From Melampsora larici-populina 98AG31 (taxonomy: Eukaryota > Basidiomycota > Pucciniomycetes > Pucciniales > Melampsoraceae), in NCBI RefSeq assembly GCF_000204055.1, contig NW_006768826.1:1626-65625 (forward strand): a stretch of 64,000 nt of DNA, given 5' to 3'. The notes below the pieces were generated by a model. That model ran no database searches and was not told where the DNA came from. It saw only the letters and a program-made list of their open reading frames with translations. Positions 12,703 through 24,238 of this stretch are shown here, piece after piece. Position 1 is the first letter of the stretch, and every line of letters begins with the position of its first letter. Both the position numbers and the translations under genes were made by a program.

Positions 12703-13574
12703 CAGGTGAGCTCACTTTAGTCAACTGCTTCAAGGTCTTAACGTGGTCACCAGGCGAATGCGACATGGTATAGCTCATCGCATAAGCCCAAAAAAAACTC
12801 CCAACCGATCCAAATTGGATCGGTCAGGAGCAAAACTCACCCAAAAAAAGTATCAACTGATATAAAATAAATTGATTAAAAGTCAAAGGTGTAGCTAACC
12901 AGAGGTTTTGGTGAAGTTAGTTTGAGAAGGATTTGATAATCAAGGCAATGAATCAAGTATGATTCAGATAGCTGGAGAGAATGGTTTGGAAAAGATGAGG
13001 AGTTTGATATTCTATGAGTAAAAGAGTTATTGAGAAGTGGGAAGCCGTTGAAGTCGTATCAGGAGATGTTAAAGGTATTTATAATAAAACCTTTGAAAAA
13101 AACAATTGATAGGCTGGAGCCCCACATGTAGCCCCATTTTTTAAAGGGGGCAATACAATGATTGTTGCCCCTAGGTCTGCTCCGACAGGGGGCTCCGGAT
13201 ATTGTCCCGGGGGCGGAAAATAGTGGGATCCTTGGTTGACATTTTTCGACAGATCACAGCCAAAAAGTCAACTGGGTCAACCGGGTTTTTACAAACCAGG
13301 TCTACTTTGAGAACCCCTATAGTATCAATTGTGGAACACGAAGAAATGAAGTGTGTAAAATGCTGCTAACATCTCTCACTCTACTAGCTAAGAGTTAAAG
13401 ATTTATTTTAGTTGAACTAAACACGTGAGCAACTAAAACAACTATGTACAAAAGACATAAGTTGACCCGTAAGAGTCTATTCACACAAGAGAAGTGTTAG
13501 AATGGACAAGTCAGATGGTTGAAGAAAATCAGAAGCCTGAAAGAGAACATGTTGATCGGGTAGATCGCACTTTT
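12703..13574. other. Gene-free stretch with a G/C-rich patch
   Basis: No coding signal. A 13100-13330 patch has runs of C and G (gccccat...aaagggggcaat, ttgccccta) and is bounded by acaattgata near 13100 and tatcaattgt near 13325. This could be a small inverted-repeat element, but the match is only about 10 bp. Confidence 0.35.
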
Positions 13575-14040
13575 CACCTGTAAAGTACAGATTCCTCGGC
13601 AAAACACCGAAGAAAAGAAGACACAAGCAAACGGTGTGCTACCGTAACAGAATAGACAGACTTCCCAGACCTCCCAGACGCCCCATTGTAGACTGACATG
13701 GCTCGGGGCAACTCGAAAATTTTCAAGTCCCAGTCAGACCAGTCTGTGACTCATCAGACTTGTCTGTAGGCTTCATGAGCCAGACAAGCTGCCATATTAT
13801 ACACACCACACCAGCCAGACTGATCTGGATCAGACTCGTCTTTGGCTATACAACAGACTCGTCTGCGGGCTTCATGAGCCAGACAAGTCGCACCCACCAC
13901 ACCAGCCAGACTGATCTGGAACTCAGTACACACTCATTAACCGGAGTCCAGCCCAGTCTGGTCTCGATTCACAACACACCAGACTGGTCTGTCCCAGTTT
14001 CCGATCATCAACGCACACATCGTCACGTCATGAATCAAAC
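13575..14040 (-). repeat. KDZ-type terminal region: shared 113-bp block plus CAGAC..GTCTG cluster
   Basis: 13575-13687 matches the reverse complement of 42688-42800 almost base for base (cacctgtaaagtacagattc through cagacgccccat). Beyond it, 13730-14000 holds about ten copies of the imperfect palindrome CAGACNNGTCTG or its half-site. The same order, block then palindrome cluster, is seen in inverted orientation at 42430-42800, next to the CxC5/CxC6 KDZ gene. I infer this is the terminal region of a related element whose coding part is gone. ORFs across it look fortuitous. Confidence 0.6.
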
Positions 14041-14377
14041 GAACCAAAATGATATGCTCCCGGACAAATTACTCAAAAGGTGCTATTGGTGGCTTTGCCG
14101 TTTGGCCTTGGCCCAACAATTGAACGAAATCTCGATCATTCCAACAATAGCAAAAACTTCAACCAATCTCACAACATCAAGTATCAGTTTGTCTTTCCTA
14201 CGTTATTTGATTTCCTGTCTTGTCTTGTCAGATCGATTGGACAATGCCAACTTTCAATCTTGTAACCTCTTCACCATGTTGTTCACGTGGTCTCTAGTGT
14301 CGTCTGATATGCTTAATACGTATACAGTCTTCAACTTCATTTCTTGTTTTTCATCAGCGGCTTCTTGACCAACTAAT

Positions 14378-15495
14378 CACAGGTGGAAAAATAAAAGCTC
14401 ACATAGATGCGAGCAGAGGGTACCTTCCTGATAACTCCAAAAATGTTTCAATTTCCTTCAGATTCTTTCAATTCACCATTTTGGTGCCAACATGCTCAGC
14501 CTGTAATACTGAGGTATTGCTTGAGTTTGCTAAAGCATGCTCATCTTAATCTTGGATGAGCCTCTCTTGAGCATGGATGAGTGCTCAGGACCCAGCTGAC
14601 ACATCACTGTATACTCAGAATCACCTTCAGAAGGGTCCAAAGGATGTCACTGAGTATTGGCTGAGGGGCTGCTCAGCTAGTCCTAAGTGGCATTCCTGGG
14701 ATTGGAGATGTCCAAAGGATTTCACTCAGTATTGGCTGAGGGGATGCTCAGTTCAGCACAGCTGCTCAGCCAATCCTCAGTGGTATTCCGGGGATCAGGA
14801 GGATCCAAAGGATCTCAAAGGATGTCACTGAGTATTGGCTGAGGGGCCACTCAGCTAGTCCTCAGTGGCATTCCTGGGATAAGGATCAGAAGTATCCAAA
14901 GGATGTCACTGAGTATTAGCTGAGGGGATGATCATTTCAGCACAGCTGATCACCTAGTCCTCAGTGGCATTCCTGGGATCAGAAGTATCCAAAGGATGTC
15001 ACTGAGTATTAGCTGAGGGGCTGCTCAGTTCAGCACCACTGCTCACCTAGTCCTCAGTGGAATTCCTGGGATCAGAAGTATCCAAAGGATGTCACTGAGT
15101 ATTGGCTGAGGGGCTGCTCAGTTCAGCACAGCTGATCATATAATCCTCAGTAGCATTCCTGGGATCAGAATTATCCAAAGGGATGGTTCCCCTTGTGTTT
15201 TTCACATTTGGTAGGGTCTCTCGCCACAACTGTGCAGGCTGAGCATTGGAGGGCCCAACATGACCTGAGCAGATGAGCTAGCCCTCCCTCAGGCTTCTTG
15301 GCTGAGGGATAAAGCCTGAGGAAGGCCTAACTCATCTGCTCAGGCCATGCATGCTGACCATTTGATCAGATGATGAGCTGAAAGAAAACTGGAGGAAAAT
15401 TGGAAGAAAATTGGAAACAAACTGGAAACAATCTTGGAGAAACCTCCAAACTTTCTCTGCTCACATCTATGTGAGCTTCTATTTTTCCCCCTGTG
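14378..15495. mobile_element. Non-autonomous CACTA-like element, 1.1 kb, CACAGG ends, AAT target duplication
   Basis: Ends form inverted repeats of about 42 bp: the left end starts CACAGGTGGAAAAATA and runs to gcgagcagag, and the right end is its complement with four mismatches, finishing CCTGTG. The flanks are AAT (14375-14377) and AAT (15496-15498), a 3-bp target-site duplication. CAC...GTG ends with a 3-bp duplication are the signature of the CACTA superfamily. The inside has no transposase; it is mostly a tandem array (14577-15185) plus a GC-rich segment at 15200-15360. Confidence 0.75.
14577..15185. repeat. Tandem array of about six imperfect 75-105-bp units
   Basis: Units share aaaggatgtcactgagtatt, ggctgaggggctgctcag, a ccTcagtggcattcctggga segment and a variable spacer. 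Unit starts fall near 14641, 14713, 14818, 14899, 14995 and 15088. The array is inside the CACAGG element. Each unit contains short inverted complements (ctgag/ctcag), so single strands could fold. Confidence 0.8.
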
Positions 15496-15498
15496 AAT

Positions 15499-16391
15499 TG
15501 ACAAGAAGTTCATACCCAAAGAACGCCATGGACCACACTAATACAATACACTTGATGTATCCTTCAAGGTGAAAGTATCATGTATAGTAAACGGATGAAA
15601 ATTGTGAGAGATCGTGGCTGTCCTAATGAACTACAATTGGCATCTCAGACTTCTTATTATTCTCACCTGAGCTCAATAATTTCAATACATGTCGATTCAT
15701 GTGTCGCACTTGTTGTTTGGCCTGTCTTTTGCTTTCATTGGTAGCTTTAGGACCGATCATGATTCACAATATGTATCAAAGCATTCCAAATTGCTTATCG
15801 GTGTTGTGAAATCACTCATCAACTCATTCATAAAACACAAAATTGTAGCTATAGAGAATTGTTCAAAAGAACATAATGTAGCTTTGTGTTCGTATGTATA
15901 TATTTCAAGTGAACCGAGTCGAGATTGGCGTCATGATATTGAGCTGTATGCAGGTTTGTAATAAGAAATCAGAGTACAAACCCTCCATTCATAAAACTTA
16001 TTGATTTGATACTATCACCAGCTCTCACTCAGTCTCCACTCCTATAAATGTCAAAAATTTCATATGTGGCCTGAGAAAATGTCAGACATGACAGCAGACT
16101 GCGAGAAAGTTTCACGATACTATGTACAATGGTCGGAGTTGACAAAAGCCAACACAACGTATATATTGTTGTAATATTTGAAGTTGAATTTCAAAAACCT
16201 TTGTTTGACGTAAGCATTGCAGTTTGAAAATAAGGGGATCAAAATTTCATCCAGAACTCCAAGAGTCATTAACAATTTGGAGAAAAAGGGAGCAATATAA
16301 AACTGAAAAACAGAAAAGACAATAAAAAAACTGAAAAAGGAAAAGATGAGACGAATAAAAAAAAAACAAGTAATAACGGCCATTAGGGCAG
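15499..16391. other. Gene-poor stretch
   Basis: No recognisable gene. A 90-codon plus-strand ORF at 15689-15961 has no motif and a composition like that of the surrounding noncoding DNA. The 16120-16390 part is the A-rich 3' flank of family A copy 2. Confidence 0.4.
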
Positions 16392-16459
16392 TCATGCAAC
16401 ATCACAAGTAGCCCCCCCGTTGCTCCCAGCATTTTGAGCCGCGCCTGTAGTGAGGCGAG

Positions 16460-16756
16460 CTATCTCAGTTGTTTGAGCTTCAGCTGGTAGGCCTGACCTT
16501 CTGGTGACTTGAGAGGCTTGAGTTTCAGATGGACGAGTTTGATCAGTGGATTGAGGTTCAGATGTAGATTGATTGTTGGGTTGAGGTTCAGCTGGAGGAG
16601 ATTGATTGTTGGGTTGAGGTTCAGATGGACGAGTTTGATTGGTGGTTTGAGTTTCAGATGGACGAGTTTGATCGGTGGTTTGAGGTTCAGATGGACGAGT
16701 TTGATTGGTGGTTTGAGTTTCAGATGGACGAGATTGATCGGTGGTTTGAGGTTCGG
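16460..16756 (-). repeat. 33-bp coding minisatellite (11-residue repeat)
   Basis: About eight 33-bp units encode variants of RPSEPQTTDQT, RPSETQTTNQT and PPAEPQPNNQS on the minus strand. Two further units lie at 20889-20950, past the hAT element. Each unit contains the ATGGA that became the hAT target duplication. The peptide is Pro, Thr, Ser and Gln rich and probably disordered. Confidence 0.8.
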
Positions 16757-16778
16757 ATGGACCAACACACAAACCGGC

Positions 16779-16970
16779 CCGTAGTGAAGTGCACTACGGC
16801 CTTGACTACGGTACGATGAGGTTTAATATCGAAACATCACCGTAACCGTAGTGTAGTCCACATTATTACTAGCTCGAACCAGTGACTAAGGTACGGTCAG
16901 GCCGTAGCAGACCGTACCGTAGTCGCCGTAGTGACCGTATTCTACGGTTGACTACGACCAAAAAACCGAA
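16779..16970. repeat. Left subterminal repeats of the hAT element
   Basis: About ten copies of CGTAG/CTACG hexamer variants (gtagtgaagtgcactacggc, accgtagtgtagtcc, accgtaccgtagtcgccgta) on both strands within 190 bp. The opposite end has the same motif at 20674-20850. Such clusters near hAT ends are known transposase-binding regions; here the binding role is inferred. Confidence 0.65.
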
Positions 16971-17167
16971 AAAAACAAAAAATATTAATCATATGAGAAA
17001 ACAAAACGATAAAGGAAATAAAAAGATACATATTCAATTAAAATGTTTGTATCTAGGTCATCAATTTGGAAAGAGGAAGAAATAATGAAAAGAACAGCGC
17101 ATGAAAATTAAATCGATCCTTAAATCGATGGTGGAAGTACAAGAAAATGAAAAAAGAACCATATAAC

Positions 17168-20100
17168 TCAAATCTCCTTATTCTTTTTCTTCCCTTCTCG
17201 CAACTCATGGTCCAAAAGATAAGTCACTGCATCCTGAAATTTGCCCGAGGGTACCTCCTTATTCTTCAACCACTCTCGGCAACCAACAGCCTGTGAGATT
17301 GTCGAAGGTTTCATCGATCCTTGGCTTGAGACAGCAATGTCGGCAGCCGAGGAAAATGTTCGCTCAACTGCGCACGACGTGGCAGGGAGAGCTAGGTCAT
17401 CCCGAGCCATAGTGGCCAAGACCGGGAAATTCTGTGCGTTTGCCTAGGTAACATGTTTTGATATCAGTAAAGGAGAAGATGATGATAAAGTGGAAAATGG
17501 TACTTAGTGCCCACCAGTCAAGAGTACTGGTACCTTTGCCAATTGGATGGGCACCCTCAAGATAGCGTTTGAGTTCGAGTTGTAAGTCTTGAGAAGCTTC
17601 AGTTGCTGGGGCAGCTGGAAACATGTTGTCCTCGTCATCGTCACTAACATCAGGTTGGCTTACCAAAACCACCTCAACAGAAGGTGCCCGTGGTTTGGGC
17701 ATCCGGTTGGAATACTGATGAAAAAAAGTCTCTAAAGATGTTTGCGCCTGATATTCCAACTCGGGGTAAAATTTTGTAATATAATTCATACGATGTCGTG
17801 GATTGAGAATTGTTGCCAGCTGGACAACCTCAGTTTGAGCAGCCTCTTCCGCATATTGCTTGAGATACTTGAGCATTTCTGTTATCATCTCGTCGAGGCT
17901 GGGATAGTTGCTGCTCTGTTGAAGTACCTGCAATTCAGCTTGTACCTTACGATATTCGGAGAGAACTTTGCATCCGGAGGCAAAGTCTCCTTCCATCCTT
18001 TTCGTGGCACGCTCAAATACCTAGAAGAAGTGTAGATAAATCATAAGAGCCCACTGGTGCAAAGACTTAGAGATATGAAAAGAACTGACCTCAAGAACTT
18101 TGTTTACCTCACGCACTGCATTCCACTCATCTTCTGAAATAGTTAATCCACGGAAGAATCGGTTGGTTTTGGAATCGGTGTGTAACATTCCATTTATGAT
18201 CTCTTTCCAAAAAATGAGATGTGTAAGAGAAACCTCCACAGATAAACTATCTATGAGTGGAAATTGATTGAAATACCTCATGCCCAGCCGCTGCACGCCT
18301 TCGGCTATCAGCCTTCGCATTCCAACGGACACCCCATCCATGGATTATGCTCTTGAGGCCGTGGGCTTTTGCCCGCGAGTTAAACCACTGTCGGCGTGAT
18401 GAGCTTGAACATATTAATGTGACGACCTTATCGCACTGCAGAGTAGAATAGCAAGTCAGCTTGAATTTGTAAAGTGGTGTTTGAAAACAATATCACATGC
18501 TGACCTTCAACAAAGCACGTTTAACCAGCTCGGTTGTGTCGCCTGGTTCCTGAGGTGATGAATCGTCATCTTCACAATCATGATCGGTTGTTGTTGGTAC
18601 TAAACCCGCATCATCCTCATCCGAAGATGAGGGTACATCAAGATCTTCATCACCGGTGTTGAGGACAAGGGTGGGAACTGGCACACTAGCTCCTGGTCGA
18701 GTCGATGGCTTGACATGACCAGCTGCAATATTCATTGTCTTCAGTCCATGCTTGACCACGAGCGCCAGCTTATGGCAGTAGCATCGGACGTGATTTCCTG
18801 AAGAGTTCCAAAAAATTGGATCATCGGCGGTCTTGAACATGTTCTCAAGTTCATCGGCCATAGTCTTATTATTGGAACCTGAGTCGGTGGTTTGTGCCAA
18901 TACCTAGATGCAAGATTAAAGATTTAGAAAGAGTTAAGATGAAAGATCGAATGAAAATGAATTTAAAAATATGAAAAAAGGAATCTTACTTTACTGTGTA
19001 GGCCGTGTTTGATCAAAAACTTTCCAACCGGTCTGGCTAGCAAAGCACCACAGTGGTGCCAAGTTGCCAATTTCAAAGTCAGATGGCTAGATTGATACTT
19101 CCAATCTGAATCGATCCATGTGGCAGTGACACCAATAAATGCTAATCGATTCCCTTTCGTTGTCCATCCATCATGCACAAGACATATCTTACTGGTGTTA
19201 TTCTAAAGGTATAAAACAGCAGAACGATGATTAATTAGATGAAGGTAGTGAAAACCAAAAGGGAGATGTGACAAACCTTGATCTTGCTGATTAACCCGTC
19301 ATATAAAGAACTGTATAGTTCATTCGCGGTAGTGGCCGCCCAAGTTGGGCTCCTGAGGTCGGCCTTGGGATGGGTGAGATGAAAGGCTGCCCTGAGCGTT
19401 GGGTCTCGAAACCGAACCCATGGAAGGGCATGTCTTAAGAGCCATATGACCAATAAGACATTGAGTATATCGACGTTGAACGGAGGTCGGTTTACAAAGC
19501 CTTTCATCAATGCAGCTGATGATGACTCGGTCGACGTGGTCTTCTTGTTTCGTTCTTGATAGGTAGGAGGAAGTCCATGGTCTTTCTCCTTCATCGCAAT
19601 GCTACGTCCCACACATGGAATTCGGTTCTTGTCGCCGTCGCGATGGCCATAGAGGTTGCTATTTCCATCTACACCCCGTGCAAATGTCTCGGGACAATAC
19701 TTGCACTCGTATCCACGCAAAACCCCTACCGGCTGTTATAAAGTAATCGGTCAGTTGAATCCACACTAACTTAATCATAAAGAAAAGATTGAAACAAACT
19801 CACATCATCCGGGAGTTGGACTGGTTGGGGTTTATAATACGTCAAGAGATGTGTCACTCTTTTACTTTGAGTTCGGAATGCCTTGACGGGAGCCGCGGTG
19901 GGGCTCACTTGATCAACATCGATACCGGTAGGTACTGTAAAGTCCTGAGAAGAAGCCAAGAAATTACAAAAATGAAACAACATAAGGTGAAAAGACATAG
20001 TTCTAGTTAGAATACTTACAGTTACTGTTGATCGGGTACCTTTAGCTTTAGCTTTGGCAGCGGTAGTAGTAGTCTTGCGAGTCTTCTTTGCTGGCTGAGG

Positions 20101-20385
20101 TTGGACTTCAGAGTCTGCGGTGCGCTTCTTTGGTCGAGGGGCTGAAGGTCGTGTTGGGGTATGAGGTGGTGGAAGTTCTCCGGCTTCAGACTCTATCACT
20201 TCTTCTCCTGGATCATCTTCGCTTGCTTCTTCTTCATCAGGTACATATAGCGACCTCTGAGAGTCGGCCGAAGTGGGAACAAAACCAGGTTCATGACGAG
20301 CTGGGCTAACACGAGAAGAGCGACGAGATCGAAGGGAAGATTGAGTGGGTTGGGGACTCTTAGGAGCAGATAATAAAGAGAACAT
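17168..20385 (-). CDS. hAT-family transposase with BED zinc finger
   Basis: Multi-exon gene starting MFSLLSAPKSP at 20385. Order: a Ser/Pro/acidic then Lys-rich N-terminus; a BED-type zinc finger (YECKYCPETFARG...NLYGHRDGD, about 19700-19640); the RNase H-like fold start (VHDGWTTKGNRLAFIGVTATWID, 19160-19090); TTDSGSNNKTM (18890) and RCYCHKLALVV (18780); the WGVRWN region (18350-18320); LATILNPRHR (17800); and the C-terminal dimerisation segment LALPATSCAVERTFSSAADI (17395-17335). Introns with GT-AG borders explain nearly all frame changes. At the last junction (about 17514-17440) the obvious donor and acceptor do not join in frame, so this may be a lesion or an unusual splice. It catalyses cut-and-paste movement of the surrounding element. 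Confidence 0.85.
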
Positions 20386-20673
20386 TGTGTCAGCCTCAAG
20401 GCTTAAAATTCAGAAAGGGAAGTAAGATGAAAATATAACAGATAAAAGGAAGGGATGAAGGGAATAAAGCACGAAGGAAGAGGAAACGAAGGAGGAGAAA
20501 ACAAAGGAAGAGGAAATAAAAAAAGACAAAGACAAAACGAACTAACCCAAGACAATGAATCCCTTGCTTTCCTTTTAATTCTATCCCTTGCTCGTAAGGA
20601 TCTCGATTGGGATCGATAAGGACAGAAGCGTCTGATGCTTACCATACTGGGAATCCAAAACTTGAGGGTGAGG

Positions 20674-20860
20674 ATACCGTAGTGATCGCAATTCACTACG
20701 AACTACGGTGGTATGCACTCCGATTACGGTGACAGCGGTACGGTACCCACCCCCATATTCCTGGGGGTTTACCCCACTACGGTACAGTATGACCGTAGCG
20801 GGTCAAACCGCAGCCTACGGTGTCTAGACCGTACCGCACCGCACCGTAGGCCGTTTTTCC
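20674..20860. repeat. Right subterminal repeats of the hAT element
   Basis: Copies of ACCGTAG/CTACGGT in both orientations (taccgtagtgatcg, aactacggtggt, cactacggtacagtatgacc, gaccgtaccgcaccgcaccg) mirror the left end. The motif cluster lies between the transposase start and the 15-bp terminal repeat. Confidence 0.65.
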
Positions 20861-22614
20861 CGGCGGTTCGGTTTGTGTGTTGGATGGACGTGGTTGATTG
20901 GTGGTTTGAGGTTCAGATGGAGGAGTTTGGCCTTGAACGTCCCTCAAGAGTATAAACTTACCCTCATTCAAATCTTTGAGCCAGTGACGACGAGCCTTGG
21001 CATTCATGGCTGTGAAGCCTAAATTGAATTCTTCGATTGACATGGCAGAATTGGCGGCACGTTCAACCTTCAGTTTCCGATCTTTGAGGCAAGCAATTGG
21101 ATTGGCTGTGCAAGGGAAAGGCTTATATTCGACTGTTCCAACCAGATTTACTAGGAAACATGGGTGTTTGGGTGAGATTCTGACTGGAATCGAAACATTA
21201 GAGGAAATTCAACTTACATACAAGCTCATTTAGCTTCCCACCCAGTTCCTTCTTATCAATGTCGGATTGGTTGGTTGATGCCTGCTTTGCAGGTAGTCCA
21301 TTCTTAGCAGAAACAGCTTGGATATCTTCGAATAGTGATCCATGTTGACAATAAAGTTGAAAAACCCGCGGCAATTGTGCCTTTTCACCAACCCACCGAA
21401 CAATATCCTCATTGCTACTATGTTCTCGGCACCATCCTTCCCCTCCATTGTTACTACATGCAATGATATAGTAATCCATTCCTAACTGTTGACGATCACG
21501 TTCAAGCTATCATCAAAGTGAAAGAGCGTCAGATGTATTCAATTATGAACTGAACAAATATATGAGAAGACATACTTGTTGCGCTATCTTCTTAAAACTC
21601 AGGAGAGAACGTTTTTCCTCCTTGGCAGCAGAAGACGCAGATTTATTAAGCTCCCGATCCCTGTCCACTTTCTTCGTATTCACTAGTTTGTCGTAGATAG
21701 GCCGGTATCGAAGCTCATCTGCTTCACTGAGTTTGGGGACTTCAGGAATAAGAACGGCAGCATCGCTAGAGTCGTCGTCCGAGAAAGTGATGGCTGAATA
21801 ATCAGGATAACCACCGAGAGCAAAGAACATCGGTGATTTGAACACGGCAAGTTCGTCTAAAGTGAGCGCGTCATAAGCACGTTTGTTGGCTTTATTGCGA
21901 GCTGCCAGAATGGCTGCTGAATTTGGGTCTCCTCGAGTTGGCACTGAAACATGAGACGATTAGACTTTTAGACAAGATTAGTGTAATTAAAGATACGTAC
22001 TTGGTAGCTTGTTGGCATCCTTAGCAAAACTCAGCCACTTATGCCAAGGATTATCGGCATGTGTCGCACCAATAAGTCCCCTGAAGAGTAGTTTCTGTTA
22101 GTAAAGTTATAAATCTTGATGAACAAATAAAAAAAACTTACAAAGAACGTTTCAAAGTGAGGATGTTGATATGAGAAACCATTGCAATCATGTGAAGGGA
22201 TATTTCTAAACGTTTTAGAACCGCCTTACCTTCAGCAATAACAGCTTCACTGATCTGGTGGTTGGACGATTTCTGACGATTGAGTTGGTCTGCAATGCGT
22301 CCGAGAGGCCAGTGTTTTATTACTTGGTGATAGTTTCGCAAATTGATCTCATGGACATCTAGATCTAATTCTGGTTCATCAGTAGGCGCAGATAGTGGTG
22401 GTTGGATTTGATTCGATCGAACTTGTGGTTGCTGAGAAGCTGCCGGTGTGGGTAAAAGATTCATATCTGTGTTGGCGGAAGCTGAAGAAGCATGTTGGTG
22501 TTGAGAAGTTGTGACAGCCGGTTGACGACGTGAGCGTTTAGCTGCAGGTAATGCTGAATTACCATCCGCGATGGCAGCGTTAGAACGTGTGGTTCGGCGA
22601 GTACTAGAAGGCAT

Positions 22615-23214
22615 TGTGATCACTGATAAGAGATGGGTTATGCTGGGGATTTTTCGATTAGATGGATAAAATGTAGGGAATCAGACGGTCAGACCCCAAT
22701 GAATTTCGTGTTTTGAAAAACACCATATGTACATCACACAACATATGTAGAGATCAACTCCGCGCGGCCGGACCAGGTCTTTGTTTTGTTTTTCTGACGC
22801 TGGCACTGCAAAAAGGACCATATCTTATCACTTGTTATCATATCCCTCCTTTACCATATCACTCCTTTGACATGGTTTGATTTCCTTGTGAAATCAAATA
22901 ACCCTTGCACTCGATATCCACGTCTTCGCGTGTCCTGTGCAAGGTTTTTACCTCAAAGTATGGATATATTCACTTGCATCTACCATTATTCCATAAGTAA
23001 ATCTTAAGTAGGTTCTATCAATGTTACAATCTTATGATCTAATTTGGCCTCTTGTCCTATAATCAGTGTAGATGGACTGTAAAGCGGGGGGAAATGCTTT
23101 TTAAAGAACAAAAAGGAAAGAAGGGTATGGCATATTTGGCAACAACTGATATTTAAACTTGGACGTGTATTTTAAGGCAGAAAAAAGAAGTGAGTGCCTT
23201 CTAAATGAAGATGA
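22615..23214. other. Upstream region of family A copy 2
   Basis: No gene was seen. It is AT-rich with a short G/C-rich patch (ctccgcgcggccggaccagg near 22758). It probably holds the promoter of family A copy 2, but no defined element can be named. Confidence 0.4.
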
Positions 23215-24110
23215 TTTGTTGGAAATTCAAATTCATTGGAACATCCAAAGTATCTTTTGTTGTGGGTGTGAATCTTGCCAAAGTGGGAGCCAAAGATGAT
23301 GTTTTTTAAGTGTATATTGAATGTAATGGAGGTGAGCTACATTGAAGATGACTATAGATGAGATCTGCGCCTCTCAGTCATGAACCCATCACTGAAGTAA
23401 TTCGTGAGCTCATTCCTCCCATGTTCTTGTGCGTGTTTTATGTCAAAGCGGACCCAACGGTGATTGTTGTGAATGTTTGAGTGTAGATATGGAGGTGATG
23501 AAGGTGAGCTACGGTGAAGTTGAATAGAGATAAAATGTGCACCTATTATAGGAGATTTCATGACTATAAGTTTGACCTCAAGTGTCCAATCCTTCCATGC
23601 TGTTGTGCATGTTTTATGTCAAAGCGGGAGGCAAACATGGTAATTTGAGTCTTTGAACATGAATATAAGAGTGAAGCAGTGGTTGTATAAAAAAGTTGCA
23701 TTATGAAGGTAGGTCTGAAATTTGATTTTGTCATCTGGGGGGGCTCTAGACTCAGTTATTTACATGTTTTGAGGGTTTTTGTGGGTGTTTCATGGCAGAG
23801 CGGGAGCTGAACATGGCATTGTGAGTTTTTGAGTGTAAATATGAGGTTGATGGAGTGGAAATATGAAAAAATGGTATTATCAGACTGGGTCTAAAATCCA
23901 ATTTGGTCATATGTGGGAGGAGCAAACACCATTTTTCCCACTTCTTCAGGATGTTCAGAAAGTTTTTGTGTGCAAAAACATGTTGAAAGATAGCTTTACA
24001 AATGTTTGAGCATGAATATAAGAGTGAAGCAGTGGTTGTATGGGTGTGTTGAGAGACACCTCAGTTTGAAATTGGAATTTGTCATCTGGGGGGCCCAAAC
24101 ACCATATTTG
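23215..24110. repeat. Degenerate tandem repeat, about five units of 165-180 bp
   Basis: A shared core, tcaaagcgggag..aaacatgg followed by tttgagtgtaaatatgag and gtgaagcagtgg variants, recurs near 23278, 23443, 23622, 23794 and 23973. Copies are clearly diverged, so the array is old. No coding signal crosses it. Confidence 0.65.
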
Positions 24111-24238
24111 CTGCATCTTATGTGCTTTACATACTAAAATACAGTAGTTTTATTCAAACTTAAGATGTCAGACTCAAACTTAAATGATCCCTATTTAAAT
24201 TGCGCCTCCCCCTTTTCGCGCTAATACTCTTTTCCTTT

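Larger units (their letters stand above)
16762..20883 (-). mobile_element. hAT-type DNA transposon, 4122 bp, with 5-bp target duplication
   Basis: Terminal inverted repeats are 15 bp: CCAACACACAAACCG at 16762 and its complement ending at 20883. They are flanked by ATGGA at 16757-16761 and ATGGA at 20884-20888. Taking out the element with one ATGGA rejoins the host 33-bp repeat in register and in frame, which fixes the borders. The element encodes one multi-exon hAT transposase (20385-17168) and has dense ACCGTAG-type subterminal repeats at both ends. Most hAT elements make 8-bp duplications, so 5 bp is short. Confidence 0.85.
16392..22614 (-). pseudogene. Family A copy 2, split by a hAT transposon
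   Basis: Starts at the ATG at 22614 (MPSSTRRTTRSN). Exon blocks: Ser/Thr/Arg-rich N-terminus and helical region (22614-22143), GLIGATHADNPWHKWLSFAKDANKLP (22082-22005), 21944-21575 (SPMFFALGGYPDYSAI, RYRPIYDKLVNTKKVDRDREL), 21510-21230 (MDYYIIACSNN...GWCREHSSNEDIVRWV, FQLYCQHGS) and 21165-20889 (VEYKPFPCTANPIACLKDRKL, KARRHWLKDLNEGKF). The C-terminus is a minisatellite-encoded Pro/Thr/Gln tail that continues on the far side of the hAT element as 16756-16392, ending at a TGA. No stop or frameshift was seen apart from the insertion; the exact splice near 21170 is unclear. Function unknown. It aligns block for block with copies at 0.02-1.8 kb and 29.5-31.3 kb. Confidence 0.7.

Noticed and set aside
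13099..13332. Possible small inverted-repeat element
   Set aside because: Ends match over only about 10 bp and no target duplication was found.
13760..14368. 202-codon plus-strand ORF
   Set aside because: It lies over the palindrome cluster and its repeated peptide (GFMSQTS) comes from repeated DNA; the same motif cluster at 42.5 kb has no matching ORF.
14577..14831. 84-codon ORF with repeated WLRGCS
   Set aside because: It is made of the tandem array inside the CACAGG element; the frame is not kept across units.
16509..16819. Plus-strand repetitive ORFs (RFRWTSLIGGL)
   Set aside because: They are antisense shadows of the family A copy 2 minisatellite, which is in frame with upstream exons on the minus strand.
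18021..18420. Apparent frameshift in the hAT transposase after WGVRWN
   Set aside because: A GT...AG intron from GHE (about 18280) to IINGMLHTD explains the frame change, so it was not counted as damage.
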